In this document: positions 29,379 to 38,651 of the stretch, in pieces | Position numbering within the stretch: the first letter of the stretch is position 1 | Layout: every line of letters starts with the position of its first letter | Source of the DNA: Breoghania sp. | GTDB lineage: Bacteria; Pseudomonadota; Alphaproteobacteria; Rhizobiales; Stappiaceae | DNA: 64,000 nt | Assembly: GCF_030066895.1 (NCBI RefSeq) | Contig: NZ_JASJAV010000003.1 | Span: forward strand, 124,001 to 188,000 | Direction: 5' to 3' | The notes under the pieces: generated by a model | The model's database searches: none | Told to the model about the DNA's origin: nothing | The model's input: the letters and a program-made list of their open reading frames with translations, nothing else | Made by a program: the position numbers and the translations under genes

Positions 29379-30048
29379 ATGAAGCGAGTCGGTGAGGGGA
29401 GCGCCGTGAAAAGTCTGAATACCCTTGAGGATATTCAGGACGGGCTGGATGCGCTGCTTGCGCTCGATCCCCGACTGACCGCCATCGCGCAGGCTGCCGG
29501 TCCGTTGCCGCTTCGGCGGCGTTCGACCGATCTGAAAGAGGCTTGCCCATATTGTCGTCGGTCAACAGGTGTCGGTTGCCAGTGCAACCGCGATCTATTC
29601 GCGGTTTGAAGCCCTCGTCGATCCCTTTGATGCCGCCACGTTCAGGACGCACGACGATGCGGCTCTTGCCGGAGCCGGTCTGTCGCGGCCGAAGATCTGC
29701 ACGCTTCGCGCCGTATGCGCGGAAGTGGAGGCGGGGCTCGATCTGGCGGCGCTTGCCGAGGCTCCGGGGGACGAGGCGCATGCCCGGCTTTGTGCGATTT
29801 CGGGAATCGGTCCCTGAACGGCGGATATTTTCCTGCTGTTCTGTGTAGGGCATCCGGATATCTTCCCTGCCGGTGATCTCGCCTTGCGGGAGGCTCTGCG
29901 CGCTGCCTTCATGCTCGATGAACGACCGAAGATCGGGGAGGCGGCGGAGATGGTGCGAGCCTGGACGCCATTGCGTGGTATCGCGGCCTGGCTTTTCTGG
30001 TTCTACTATCGAATCCTGCGCCAGGGCCGCGAGGTTCTGCCGATCTGA
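29379..30048 (+). pseudogene. DNA-3-methyladenine glycosylase II-type (AlkA-like), frameshift and opal
   Basis: A helix-hairpin-helix DNA glycosylase for alkylated bases. The first frame ('SLNTLEDIQDGLDALLALDP') shifts near 29550 to 'VVGQQVSVASATAIYSRFE'. TGA at 29815-29817 interrupts the hairpin motif SGIGP*TADIFLLFCVGHPD, where relatives have Trp (TGG to TGA). The catalytic Asp is still in FPAGDLALREA. The end is TGA at 30046-30048. Start is ATG 29379 or GTG 29406. Confidence 0.9.
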
Positions 30049-30128
30049 TGCCTCATCGGAAACGAAAGTCTTGAAAGGCCGCTTGCCCTGAAAAACGCGA
30101 AAGAGACCGGGCGGCAAAGGGAGGAACG

Positions 30129-30525
30129 ATGTCTTTTCCTGTTACCACCTGGCTGATTGTGGAGCTTTCGGTGCTGTTTCTGATCCTGACCGCGCGCGTT
30201 ATCCAGCATCGCATTCGCTGCAAGGTGTCGCTTGGTGATGGGGAGGATCCGGGGCTTCGCAGCGCCATTCGCGCTCAGGGCAATCTCGTGGAATCCGCAC
30301 CGTCCTTCGTTCTGCTCATTCTGGTGGCGGAACTTCAAGGGGCTGCGGTGTGGCTGATTGGGGGGGGGGGGCTCGCGGCGGCCTTCTTTCTGGGGCGTGC
30401 GATCACGGCCTATGCCTTGGCTTTCTGTGCAATCGAGCATGCCGCTTCGCTCCGGCGGCATGCTCCTGACCATGTTGCCGATGATCGCCGCGATCATTGT
30501 CGATCTGGCGATCGTGCTCGCCTGA
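30129..30525 (+). pseudogene. MAPEG family membrane protein, frameshifted, with G12 tract
   Basis: A four-helix membrane protein related to microsomal glutathione transferase. 'LILTARVIQHRIRCKVSLGDG' and 'LRSAIRAQGNLVESAPSFV' are diagnostic for MAPEG. A run of 12 G (30360-30371) encodes GGGG within the third helix region. A frameshift near 30455 after AFCAIEHAASLRRH moves the last helix (GMLLTMLPMIAAIIVDLAIV) to another frame ending at TGA 30523-30525. Confidence 0.85.
30360..30371. repeat. Poly-G tract of 12 inside MAPEG gene
   Basis: Twelve consecutive G residues. The tract is in frame with the upstream MAPEG sequence (Ile-Gly-Gly-Gly-Gly-Leu). Tracts of this length slip readily during replication, and they are also prone to miscounting in sequencing. 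Confidence 0.9.
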
Positions 30526-30583
30526 AGCGTGGTGTTGCCCCAGGTGAGCGGCGGTCGATTGTTTGGTTTCGCTCGTATTTCGG

Positions 30584-31304
30584 CTAGCCGTTGGCGATGT
30601 ACTGCGCACCGTTGATCGTCAGGGACCGAGCCGGTCATGAAGGCGGCGGCGTCTGAGGCGAGATAGGTGGCCAATTCGCCGATTTCCTCCGGATGCCCCA
30701 GACGTCCGACGGGAATGGTCGAGACGATGCTCTCCAACACCTTTTCGGGCATGGCCGCGACCATGTCGGTGTTGATGTAGCCGGGACAGATGGCGTTGAC
30801 GGTGATGCCCTTGCGCGCATTTTCCTGGGCAAGCGCCTTCGTGAAGCCGATGACGCCTGCCTTGGCGGCGGAATAGTTCGTCTGTCCCATCTGGCCGTTG
30901 ATCAAGGAAATGTTGATGATCCGGCCGTGCCCGCGCTCGCGCATGCCGTCAATGACTGGACGGGTCATGGAGAACATGCTGTCCAGATTGGTGGACATGA
31001 CCTCGCGCCACTGTTCCCAGCTCATCTTGTGGAACATTCCGTCACGGGTGATGTCCGCATTGTTGACGAGAACGTCGACCGGGCCGAGTTCTTCCTCGAC
31101 TTTTGCAATTCCCGCGACGCATTCCTCGGGATGCGATACGTCTCACTTGTAAACGTGGATGCCGGTTTTCGCCTTGAAGGCTTCCGCCTTCTCCACATTG
31201 CCGCGGTAGGTCGCCGTGACCGTGTATCCGGCTTCTTTCAATGCAAGCGAGACCGCCTCGCCGATGCCTCGCGTGCCACCGGTTACCACTGCAACTGAAC
31301 TCAT
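30584..31304 (-). pseudogene. phaB: Acetoacetyl-CoA reductase PhaB, opal plus frameshift
   Basis: A short-chain dehydrogenase that makes (R)-3-hydroxybutyryl-CoA for polyhydroxybutyrate. ATG 31304, glycine motif VVTGGTRGIGEA, catalytic 'NYSAAKAGVIGFTKALAQE'. TGA at 31143-31145 breaks HVYK*DVSHPEE, where PhaB proteins have Trp (VYKWDV). A second lesion, a one-base shift near 30630, moves the end (LTINGAQYIANG) to another frame ending at TAG 30584-30586. It lies downstream of phaA on the same strand, separated by a terminator. Confidence 0.92.
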
Positions 31305-31395
31305 AACTTCCCCCTGACCTAGTCCTCACCTCGTGCATCGCCTTACGTAGGGATTCGCACGTATTCTCCCAAGAGTAAGGCGACAGCCTAAAGAA

Positions 31396-31423
31396 AAGGG
31401 CGGGTGTAATCAATCCCGCCCTT
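31396..31423 (-). terminator. Rho-independent terminator of phaA
   Basis: On the minus strand AAGGGCGGG pairs with CCCGCCCTT around a 10-base loop and is followed by TTCTTT. It starts 11 bases after the phaA stop and separates phaA from phaB. Confidence 0.85.
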
Positions 31424-31433
31424 GGTCGTAGTG

Positions 31434-32620
31434 TCAGGCGTTCTCCAGACACATGGCGATGCCCATGCCGCCGCCGATGTAAAGGATCGCAAGGCCCTTG
31501 GCGGCCTTGCGGTGCTTCATCTCGTGCAGAAGCGTGACGAGAACGCGGGTTCCCGAAGCTCCGATGGGATGGCCGATGGCGATCGCCCCACCGTTGACGT
31601 TGACGATTTCCGGGTTCCAGCCCATGTCCTTGTTGACGGCGCAGGCCTGCGCGGCGAACGCCTCGTTGGTCTCCACGAGATCGAGATCTTCGACGGACCA
31701 GTCGGCTTTCGCCAACGCCTTGCGCGAAGCCGGGATCGGGCCGGAGCCCATGACCTTGGGATCGATGCCCGCGGTTGGCCAGGAAGTGATGCGCGCAAGC
31801 GGCGTCAGGCCGCGCTTTTCTGCCTCCGCGGCCGTCATCAGGACCACGGCTGCGGCGCCATCATTGATACCCGATGCGTTGCCTGCGGTAACGGAGACTT
31901 CCTTGTCGAAGGCGGGGCGAAGCTTGGCGATGCTGTCCAGCGTCACGCCGTGGCGGATATATTCGTCCTCATCGATGATCCGCTCGCCCTTGCGCTCATA
32001 CAAGGTGACGGGGACGATCTCGTCCTTGAACTTTCCTGCCTTCTGCGCGGCTGTCGGCCTTGTTCTGGAAGGCGACGGCGAACTCGTCCTGCTGTTCGCG
32101 GGTGATCTGCCACTTGGTTTGCGACATTCTCCGCCGTATTGCCCATGTGATAGCCGTTGAAGGCATCCCACAGGCCGTCCTTGATCATGGTGTCGATCAT
32201 CTTGACGTCGCCCATCTTTTGACCGCTGCGCATGTAGGCGCAGTGCGGGGAGAGCGACATGGATTCCTGTCCGCCGGCCACGATGATCGAGGCATCTCCC
32301 GTTGCGATCTGCTGCATGCCGAGGGCGACGGTGCGCAGGCCCGAACCGCAGACCTGATTGATGACCAGAGCGGTTGCGCATTCCGGGATTCCGGCGGCGA
32401 TCGCGGCCTGGCGGGCCGGGTTCTGGCTTTCTCCGGCCGTCAGGACCTGACCGAAAACGACCTAATTGACATCGGTGGCCTCCACGGAAGCGCGCGACAG
32501 CGCTTCGCGGATCACCGTGGTTCCCAGTTCATGCGCCGGGGTCTTGGCAAAGGCGTCGTTGAACGAGCCGACGGGCGTGCGTGTGGCGCTAACAATGACG
32601 ATATCGCTGTTTGCGTCCAT
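31434..32620 (-). pseudogene. phaA: Acetyl-CoA acetyltransferase PhaA, amber plus frameshifts
   Basis: Thiolase for the first step of polyhydroxybutyrate synthesis. ATG 32620 behind GGAGAG. 'SDIVIVSATRTPVGSFNDAF' is followed by TAG at 32462-32464 (EATDVN*VVFGQVLTAGESQ). The nucleophile region 'VINQVCGSGLRTVALGM' is intact. Near 32110-32130 and again near 32040-32060 the frame shifts, so 'NGYHMGNTAENVA' and 'AGKFKDEIVPVTLYERKGE' are in different frames. The C-terminal active site 'NVNGGAIAIGHPIGASGTR' and MGIAMCLE remain. Confidence 0.92.
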
Positions 32621-33059
32621 GAAAACTCTCCGCTTGGGGCATCCGCTGCCGGGCAGGGTGGGGACAAAATGGTCCCGAGCACCGGGTGGTTGGACTGTAG
32701 TCAGGAATACTGCCCTTACGTCGTGTGAAGTCAACTGCTCCATCGGTCGAGATGACGCAGTAGGAAGGCCTCCGATCTGGGTTTGCGCGCTTGCAGTTTT
32801 TCCGGGGTAATAAAAAGCGGTGGTGAATCCGAGGATGTTTGGCCTATCGTGATGCATCAGGGGAAACGGGGCGGATGCATGGCGAGAGGGCGATGTCGGT
32901 CCCCTGCCTGGAGCGGTTTTCGAGGGGATCGCACCGATCCGACTGAAAAGGTATGCTCCTGTTCATAATTCCGGAGTAGTAAGATACCGTCCGAATCAGT
33001 TCGGCGAAGTTGTAACGGGCTCCGGAATTCGATTTGCGCGCAACAACGCGGTAGGCAAA
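32621..33059. other. Regulatory region between divergent phaA and phaR
   Basis: These 439 bases carry no gene I can support. They contain two related TTGCGCGC motifs, one at about 32783-32790 and one inside the perfect palindrome at 33035-33044, which are candidate PhaR sites controlling the PHA genes and phaR itself. Promoters of the divergent genes should lie here. Confidence 0.4.
33035..33044. promoter_or_regulatory. TTGCGCGCAA palindrome before phaR
   Basis: A perfect 10-bp palindrome 15 bases upstream of the phaR start, where an autorepressor site would be expected. PhaR proteins bind short GC-rich dyads in their own promoters; the match to a known PhaR consensus is not established here. 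Confidence 0.35.
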
Positions 33060-33659
33060 ATGGCAAAGAAAGACGGACCGACCACGATCAAGAAATATGC
33101 GAATCGTCGGCTCTACAATACCGGCACCAGCACCTATGTAACGCTGGAAGATCTTGCATCGATGGTGAAGAGTGGGGAGGACTTTCAGGTCTTCGATGCC
33201 AAGTCGGGCGAGGACATCACCCGATCCGTACTTACTCAAATCATTTTCGAACAGGAAGCGAAGGGCCAGAATTTGCTGCCCGTCACCTTCCTGCGTCAGC
33301 TCATCCGATTTTACGGTGATCAGATTCAGGCGCTGGTTCCCAGCTACCTGGAATATTCCATGGCGTCGCTCACCAAGGAGCAGAACAAGCTGCGCGAGCA
33401 GATGTCGCAGACATTCGGATCCTCCACTTTCGACGCAATGGAGGAGCAGGTGCGCCGCAACACGGAAATGTTCGAGCGCGCCATGCGCATGTTCGTGCCG
33501 TTTCCTCAAGGCTCCGATTCAACGTCGGAAAGCCAGCCGCAGCCTGCAGCGCCCGCCGAGAGCGAGAGCGCCAAGCAGTCCGGCGATCTGAATGCGTTGA
33601 AGGAACAGCTCGCCGACATGCAGAAGAAGATCGACGAGCTGGCCAAGCCGAAAGGATAA
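33060..33659 (+). CDS. phaR: Polyhydroxyalkanoate synthesis repressor PhaR
   Basis: A 199-residue DNA- and PHB-binding regulator that represses phasin genes when no PHB granules are present. The N-terminal PHB/PHA accumulation regulator domain is clear ('TTIKKYANRRLYNTGTSTYV' and 'FDAKSGEDITRSVLTQII'), followed by a central helix and a Pro/Ser/Gln linker with a C-terminal coiled coil (LNALKEQLADMQKKIDELA). Intact, although both PHB synthesis genes beside it are broken. Confidence 0.93.
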   Translation: MAKKDGPTTIKKYANRRLYNTGTSTYVTLEDLASMVKSGEDFQVFDAKSGEDITRSVLTQIIFEQEAKGQNLLPVTFLRQLIRFYGDQIQALVPSYLEYSMASLTKEQNKLREQMSQTFGSSTFDAMEEQVRRNTEMFERAMRMFVPFPQGSDSTSESQPQPAAPAESESAKQSGDLNALKEQLADMQKKIDELAKPKG

Positions 33660-33714
33660 TCAAGCAGGCGAGTTGCCGGCGGGCCTGCGGCCAGGCAGGC
33701 TTGTTTGATCGGGC

Positions 33715-34149
33715 TCAGGCGCCCGTATCGGCGGTGAGACCGGCCGCCTGAATGCCGGCGACGGCACAGGCTTAGTCATTATCGGAGGTGTCGCCCGTGA
33801 TGTCTACGGCGCCGATGCCCTGACCCTGCGCATCGCGGATCATCACTCCACCGGGAACGGAGATGATGGATCCGCCGGACGCGCTATTCAGTGCCTGAAT
33901 GAAGTGGGGACGGCTTTCCGCATTGGCGTTGAGCCAGCGCGTGCCGGTGCCGACGGCAAGCGCGCCATAGGCTTTGCCGTAGGCGATCTGCGGCCGCATG
34001 ATGGACGAGCCGTCCTGACGGGCCAGTGCGGTCAGATGGCCGCCGGCGTCGAACACCGCGACGGTGATCGGCTTGATCTTGAGTTCTGCCGCCTTCTCTA
34101 TGGCGGCAGCGATAATCTTCTGGGCGGTTGCGAGCATCAGGTCCGTCAT
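33715..34149 (-). pseudogene. GlcG/HbpS family heme-binding protein, ochre near the end
   Basis: A small alpha/beta protein of the HbpS/GlcG family: 'ITVAVFDAGGHLTALARQDG', 'AYGKAYGALAVGTGTRWL' and 'VPGGVMIRDAQGQGIGAVDI'. The frame stops at TAA 33772-33774 after GDTSDND; the family tail ACAVAGIQAAGLTAD continues in frame to TGA 33715-33717, so a Glu codon (GAA) probably became TAA. Only the last helix of about 18 residues is lost, so residual function is possible. Start is ATG 34149 or 34185. Confidence 0.82.
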
Positions 34150-34281
34150 GGTTTCAGCCTCGAATTCAAGTGTTGTTTCCCTCATGGATATCCTGACCTA
34201 GCAGGCCGCCGCCCAAGGGGAAACAAACGCGGAAGAAAAACAGCTGTTCTTCAACGGCGTATAACCGATCCTGGAGGGGCA

Positions 34282-35874
34282 ATGCATCGCGATTTCCAGA
34301 AACCCGGGCGTCCGCCCGTTCAATCCCGCACGGCCACGGCTGCAACGTCGCACCCGTTGGCGACCTCGGCGGCACTCAATGTGCTGCGAGAGGGCGGCAA
34401 TGCGGCCGATGCCACAGTGGCGGCCGTTGCCGTGCAATGCGTGGTCGAGCCGCATATGACGGGGATCGGCGGCGACTGCTTCGCCATTGTCGTGCGCCCC
34501 GACGGAACCGTTTACGGCCTCAACGGGTCGGGGCGCGCCGCGAAAGGCGCAACGCCCGAGCGGTTGATGGCGGCAGGACTGAGCGATGAGATTCGGGACG
34601 ATTCCATTCATGCCGTGACCGTGCCGGACGTCGTCAAGGCCTGGGAAACTCTGCTGCGCGATCACGGGTCGTGGTCCCTGTCGCGGGTTCTGGCTCCGGC
34701 GATCGACTATGCCGAGAACGGCTTTCCCGTGGCTTCGCGTGTCGGAACGGATTGGCCGGATCTCGTTGATCTTCTGCGCCGTGATGAGGGGGTGGCGCGA
34801 CATTATCTGGTCGATGGCGCGGCTCCGGCCATCGGCAGCGTGCATCGATTGCCTGCGCTGGCTCAGACGTTGCGGGAAATCGCGGAAGACGGCGCCTGTG
34901 CGCTCTACGAGGGCCCCATTGCGGTGGAAATCGCGGCGACGGTTCAGGCCAAGGGCGGTTTCCTCACCGAAGAGAATCTTGCGGGTATCGACGTCCTGGC
35001 CGTCGAGCCGATCGTCTCGAACTATCGCGGTACGCAGGTGCTTGAACTGCCGCTGAACGGCCACGGCGTTACGGCGTTAATCCTCCTCAACATTCTAGAG
35101 AATTTCGACCTCTCGGCGCTCGACCCGACGGGGCCTGAACGGTTCCATCTGGAAATGGAGGCGGCGCGACTTGCCTATTCCGTCCGTGATCTTCACGTGG
35201 CCGATCCCGACGCCATGGTCGTATCGACCGCGGATTTGATCTCGAAGGAATTCGGCGCGCGTCTTGCGGCGAGGATCGATCCTGCGGCACGACTTAGCGG
35301 GTTGCCGACAGATGTCCTGACGCCCGATTCGGATACCGTCTACCTGACGGTGGTCGATGGGGACGGAACGGCCGTCTCGCTCATCAACTCGATCTATTGC
35401 GGGTTCGGCGCCGGGGTTGCGACGCCGAAATCGGGGATCGTCCTGCAAAATCGGGGAGCGTGCTTCCGGCTTAAGCCCGGTCACCCCAATTGCATCGGAC
35501 CGCGCAAGCGGTCCCTGCACACAATCATTCCTGCGATGGCGTTCCGCGAAGGTCGGCCGTGGCTGTCATTCGGGGTGATGGGCGGCGCCTATCAGCCGTG
35601 CGGTCATGGGCATGTGCTGGGAAATATTCTCGATTTTGGGATGGACGTGCAGCAGGCAATCGATGCTCCGTGCATCTTCTTCGACGGGATTGACGGTCCG
35701 CTCATGGTGGAGACCGGCGTGAGCGAGGCGACTCATGCGGGCTTTCTGGAGCGGGGACACACCCTCACCCCTGCTCGGCAGGCAATCGGTGGCAGTCAGG
35801 CGATCATGATCGGGGATGGGCTGCTCACAGCGGGGTCTGATACGCGCAAGGACGGGTGCGCGCTCGGCTGGTAA
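34282..35874 (+). CDS. Gamma-glutamyltransferase family protein
   Basis: N-terminal nucleophile hydrolase of 530 residues without a signal peptide, so probably cytoplasmic; acylase-type members of this group act on gamma-glutamyl or glutaryl amides. 'ATSAALNVLREGGNAADATV' and 'EPHMTGIGGDCFAIVVRPDG' form the N-terminal pattern; the autoprocessing Thr is in SDTVYLTVVDGDGTAVS. The C-terminus 'GVMGGAYQPCGHGHVLGNIL' is typical. Intact, unlike the paralogue at 26774. The ATG at 34282 has GGAGGGGC upstream. Confidence 0.87.
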   Translation: MHRDFQKPGRPPVQSRTATAATSHPLATSAALNVLREGGNAADATVAAVAVQCVVEPHMTGIGGDCFAIVVRPDGTVYGLNGSGRAAKGATPERLMAAGLSDEIRDDSIHAVTVPDVVKAWETLLRDHGSWSLSRVLAPAIDYAENGFPVASRVGTDWPDLVDLLRRDEGVARHYLVDGAAPAIGSVHRLPALAQTLREIAEDGACALYEGPIAVEIAATVQAKGGFLTEENLAGIDVLAVEPIVSNYRGTQVLELPLNGHGVTALILLNILENFDLSALDPTGPERFHLEMEAARLAYSVRDLHVADPDAMVVSTADLISKEFGARLAARIDPAARLSGLPTDVLTPDSDTVYLTVVDGDGTAVSLINSIYCGFGAGVATPKSGIVLQNRGACFRLKPGHPNCIGPRKRSLHTIIPAMAFREGRPWLSFGVMGGAYQPCGHGHVLGNILDFGMDVQQAIDAPCIFFDGIDGPLMVETGVSEATHAGFLERGHTLTPARQAIGGSQAIMIGDGLLTAGSDTRKDGCALGW

Positions 35875-35912
35875 TCCGGGATATCGGTTGATGCCCGATT
35901 GGCCGATTTGCT

Positions 35913-36242
35913 TCAGGCAGAGCGGTTGAGGATGGAGCCGGGCTTCAGCAGAAACGTCGAACCGGCTGTCGCGGCATAGGCCTTGGCGGAGGGTTCCGGC
36001 TCTTCCTTGCGGCGCGTGCGGGTCTGCGGCACGCCGATGTCCGTTGCGATCAGATGGGTCAGGAACGCGGCATTGGCGCCGTAGTAATGGTAGCGGGCCG
36101 GTTCGCTGCTCCGTGCGGCGCTGACTGCGACCAGGGCGCGGCCTTGACCCTCCTGCGAGCCTGACGGTGATGGCGGCGGCGGGGCGGTCGCTCTTCGAGC
36201 TGGGTTCGACCCGGCGGTGCCCGCTAAGAGGTCCACCTGCAT
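35913..36242 (-). CDS. Small conserved alphaproteobacterial hypothetical protein
   Basis: 109 residues from ATG 36242. The C-terminal half, 'GANAAFLTHLIATDIGVPQT' followed by RTRRKEEPEPSAKAY, matches a pattern I associate with short uncharacterised proteins common in Hyphomicrobiales (an FLxxLIAT...PQTRxRRR core). The N-terminal half is Ala/Pro-rich and poorly structured. No signal peptide or membrane segment. Function unknown. A longer frame to 36356 adds nothing family-like. Confidence 0.6.
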   Translation of the reverse strand: MQVDLLAGTAGSNPARRATAPPPPSPSGSQEGQGRALVAVSAARSSEPARYHYYGANAAFLTHLIATDIGVPQTRTRRKEEPEPSAKAYAATAGSTFLLKPGSILNRSA

Positions 36243-36575
36243 GTCCGCTCGGTTCGACTGGTGCCACCATTGGCCTCGCCTCCACGTGTTCCGTAGCGGG
36301 ACATTCGCGTTTCGCCTGCATTCTTCTGCGCAAGTCGGATGCCACTTAGTAACCATCTGTTAACCTTTTGTCGTAACGCAATAGTGAAATCGCACGAATC
36401 AGCGCTTTTCGGATCACTTTTGTCTTGGGAAATTTGCGGAGAGACCGTCGATCAGTTGGTGTCTGGCACGTCAGGCGTGCGCTGGAACTCGGCAAATGGC
36501 CGATTTCGAAACAATTTTAATCAAAAATGATACGGGCCGGGATTTCCCGTCCCGATTACGCTGTGCGGCTCGAAT
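36243..36575. other. Intergenic region
   Basis: No gene is supported here. The stretch around 36350-36530 is AT-richer than average and probably carries the promoter of the gene ending at 35913. Confidence 0.35.
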
Positions 36576-36854
36576 TCACGAGCCTTCGCCGGGACCGAAG
36601 GTAATATCGCGCTGAGCCGAGTGGGTGGCGACGGTAAATCCGGCGATCATGTCGAGCAGCGAGATCAGCAGCAGAATGAAGAAGACCGACGTCGCGCCCG
36701 CCCGCACGACGAGGAATTCGACGAGATAGGTCACGAAAACCAGTGCGGAGAGGATGTGGTCGATGACCGATCCCCATCCTCGGCCGACGCGCGTGGCCTT
36801 GAGGATTTCGAAAAACAGCAGAAACAAGCCCACCGCGATCATCAGGTCTCCCAA
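36576..36854 (-). pseudogene. Small inner-membrane protein, original start apparently lost
   Basis: Hydrophobic protein with 'GDLMIAVGLFLLFFEILKAT' and 'FVTYLVEFLVVRAGATSVFF', a conserved alphaproteobacterial membrane family of unknown role. The only in-frame start is the TTG at 36854. Upstream, however, the same frame stays open for over 150 more bases and encodes a further family-like helix (YNIPLTIAPLIVYNIIAFGL) with no ATG, GTG or TTG at its head. I infer a lost start or an upstream frameshift near 37000-37020. If TTG 36854 were used, the first helix would be missing. Confidence 0.55.
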
Positions 36855-37190
36855 AAGGAGCGACCAGCGGGCATCTGAGGGGAGGGGAATGGTGGCGACC
36901 GGCAGGACCCAGGAATTGTCGGGATCGGTGCCGAGCAGGCCGAATGCGATGATGTTGTAGACGATCAGCGGGGCAATGGTCAGCGGAATATTATAACGAA
37001 CGGCATGGGTGGCCTCATGCGTTGCCGGTAACTGTCGTTCCTGAAGGCATATGCGGTTCTGAAAGCGTGTCGGGAAATACCCTAACCCACGAACAGGGGG
37101 TGACGGAAATCGTCAATATGGGTGAGGGAGGAGCCGCGTCTGCCCGCGCTCAATGGCGCTCTCACCGGGGTGAGCCAGAGGGCGGACATG

Positions 37191-37217
37191 AAAAAGGCCG
37201 ACGAAATGCGCCGGCCT
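37191..37217 (-). terminator. Rho-independent terminator of rpmF
   Basis: On the minus strand AGGCCG...CGGCCT closes a hairpin and runs into five T residues, about 50 bases after the rpmF stop. Confidence 0.75.
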
Positions 37218-37267
37218 CGATCATCGTCTTCAGCGTTCGCGAGAGATCTCGCAAGCCGCTCGGATGC

Positions 37268-37453
37268 TTAGATGCTATCCTTCGGCTCAAGGATCTGACG
37301 CCCGCGATACATGCCGCTCTTCAGGTCGATGTGATGCGGGCAGCGAAGTTCGCCCGAATCCTTGTCCTCGACATAGGCCGGCTGCTTCAGGGCGTCCGCG
37401 GAACGGCGAAAACCGCGCTTCATGCGCGACGTCTTTCGCTTCGGAACGGCCAT
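37268..37453 (-). CDS. rpmF: 50S ribosomal protein L32
   Basis: 61 residues, [19 protein letters not shown] at the start and '[16 protein letters not shown]' at the end, the alphaproteobacterial form without the zinc cysteines. Start ATG 37453 with GGAGAG upstream. Intact. It lies next to the broken mtgA, as is usual in the order. Confidence 0.95.
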   Translation of the reverse strand: MAVPKRKTSRMKRGFRRSADALKQPAYVEDKDSGELRCPHHIDLKSGMYRGRQILEPKDSI

Positions 37454-37607
37454 GTTCAACTCTCCAGTGGTCAAAGACGGACCACGCCCGAATCCGGTTT
37501 AGCCGGGTTGGACATGCCTCGCCTGAAAGAATGGCCGCCTTGTACAGGCATCCTTGCGCCAGCGCCACCCCGTTGAGGCATATTTTTTATATTCATCAAT
37601 TAATAAA

Positions 37608-38393
37608 TTAAATCTCTTCGAGAAGATCGCGTCCGATTCTGGCGCGTTCGCGCACTGCGCGGGCATGATTGGCGTGTCCGCGCGACAGGTGCATCGGGTT
37701 GCGGGCGATCGGGTTGGGCAGGGTGTTGCCAGCCGCGCGGCCTGAGTTGCGCTCAGTTTGTCGGCCGATACGCCGTAATAATGGCGCGCCGCCGCCTCGA
37801 TGCCGAAAATCCCATCGCCCTATTCCGCGATGTTGAGATAAAGCTCCAGAATGCGTCGTTTGGACAGGACCAGATCGATCCACAGTGCCAAAGGTATCTC
37901 CATCGCCTTGCGCACGTAACTGCGCGAGGGCCAGAGAAACAGGTTCTTGGCAAGCTGCATGATGGTGGAGGCGCCGCGCACTTCCTCGCTGTCCTCAAGC
38001 TTTGACACCTGACGCATCAGGGCATCCCAGTCGACGCCTGTATGAACGCAGAAGCGGGCATCCTCGGAGGGCGATCACGGAGCGCTGCAGGACTAGCGAG
38101 ATCGTATCGAGCGGCGTCCAGATCCGCTCTACCTTCTGTCCCGTCAGAAGACGCGCCAGCATCGGTGTGGAGACGGCGGGCAGGATCGAATAGACGAGTG
38201 TAATCTCCAGCGGCAGCATGGCGAGAAAAACGGCGGCCTTCAGCAGCACCCGCACCAGACGCTGGCGGGTGGTTTCCTTCCCCCCATTGCGTCGGCTGCC
38301 GCCAGTCGCCTTTTTTGCACCCGCGCGAACCAGCCCCTTGCCGCCAAACCGGCCTGTCCTTCCGTTTACGCTATTGTGCTCAATTCGTTGCAA
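37608..38393 (-). pseudogene. mtgA: Monofunctional peptidoglycan transglycosylase MtgA, amber plus frameshifts
   Basis: A membrane-anchored GT51 glycosyltransferase. The N-terminal anchor (VLLKAAVFLAMLPLEITLVY) and 'VSTPMLARLLTGQKVERIWT' are in one frame. A shift near 38065 moves to '[20 protein letters not shown]', the GT51 core, and ELYLNIAE is then cut by TAG at 37820-37822, where the family has Trp (NIAEWGDGIFG): TGG to TAG. A final shift near 37735 leads to the C-terminus (NPMHLSRGHANHARAVRERA). Dispensable where bifunctional PBPs exist. Confidence 0.92.
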
Positions 38394-38651
38394 TAGGGTC
38401 GTGTGCGAGCCCGCACGTCAAGGTCGGGAGGCGAAAAGCCTTGCGCATTGAGTCGCGCCCCGCTGTTCCCGGCAGAGCACCCCATGCGTCCTGATCGGGC
38501 ACATGACGTGCCTCAAGTAACTGCCCGGAGCCGGGTTTGGTCGTGTATGATCCCGCGTGCGTCGGATGGGGGCGGTTGATTGACAGTGTCGTTCCCATCG
38601 GGCAATTCGAACTGCAACACTTCGCGTTTTCCTGACCCGGTTTTCCATCCC

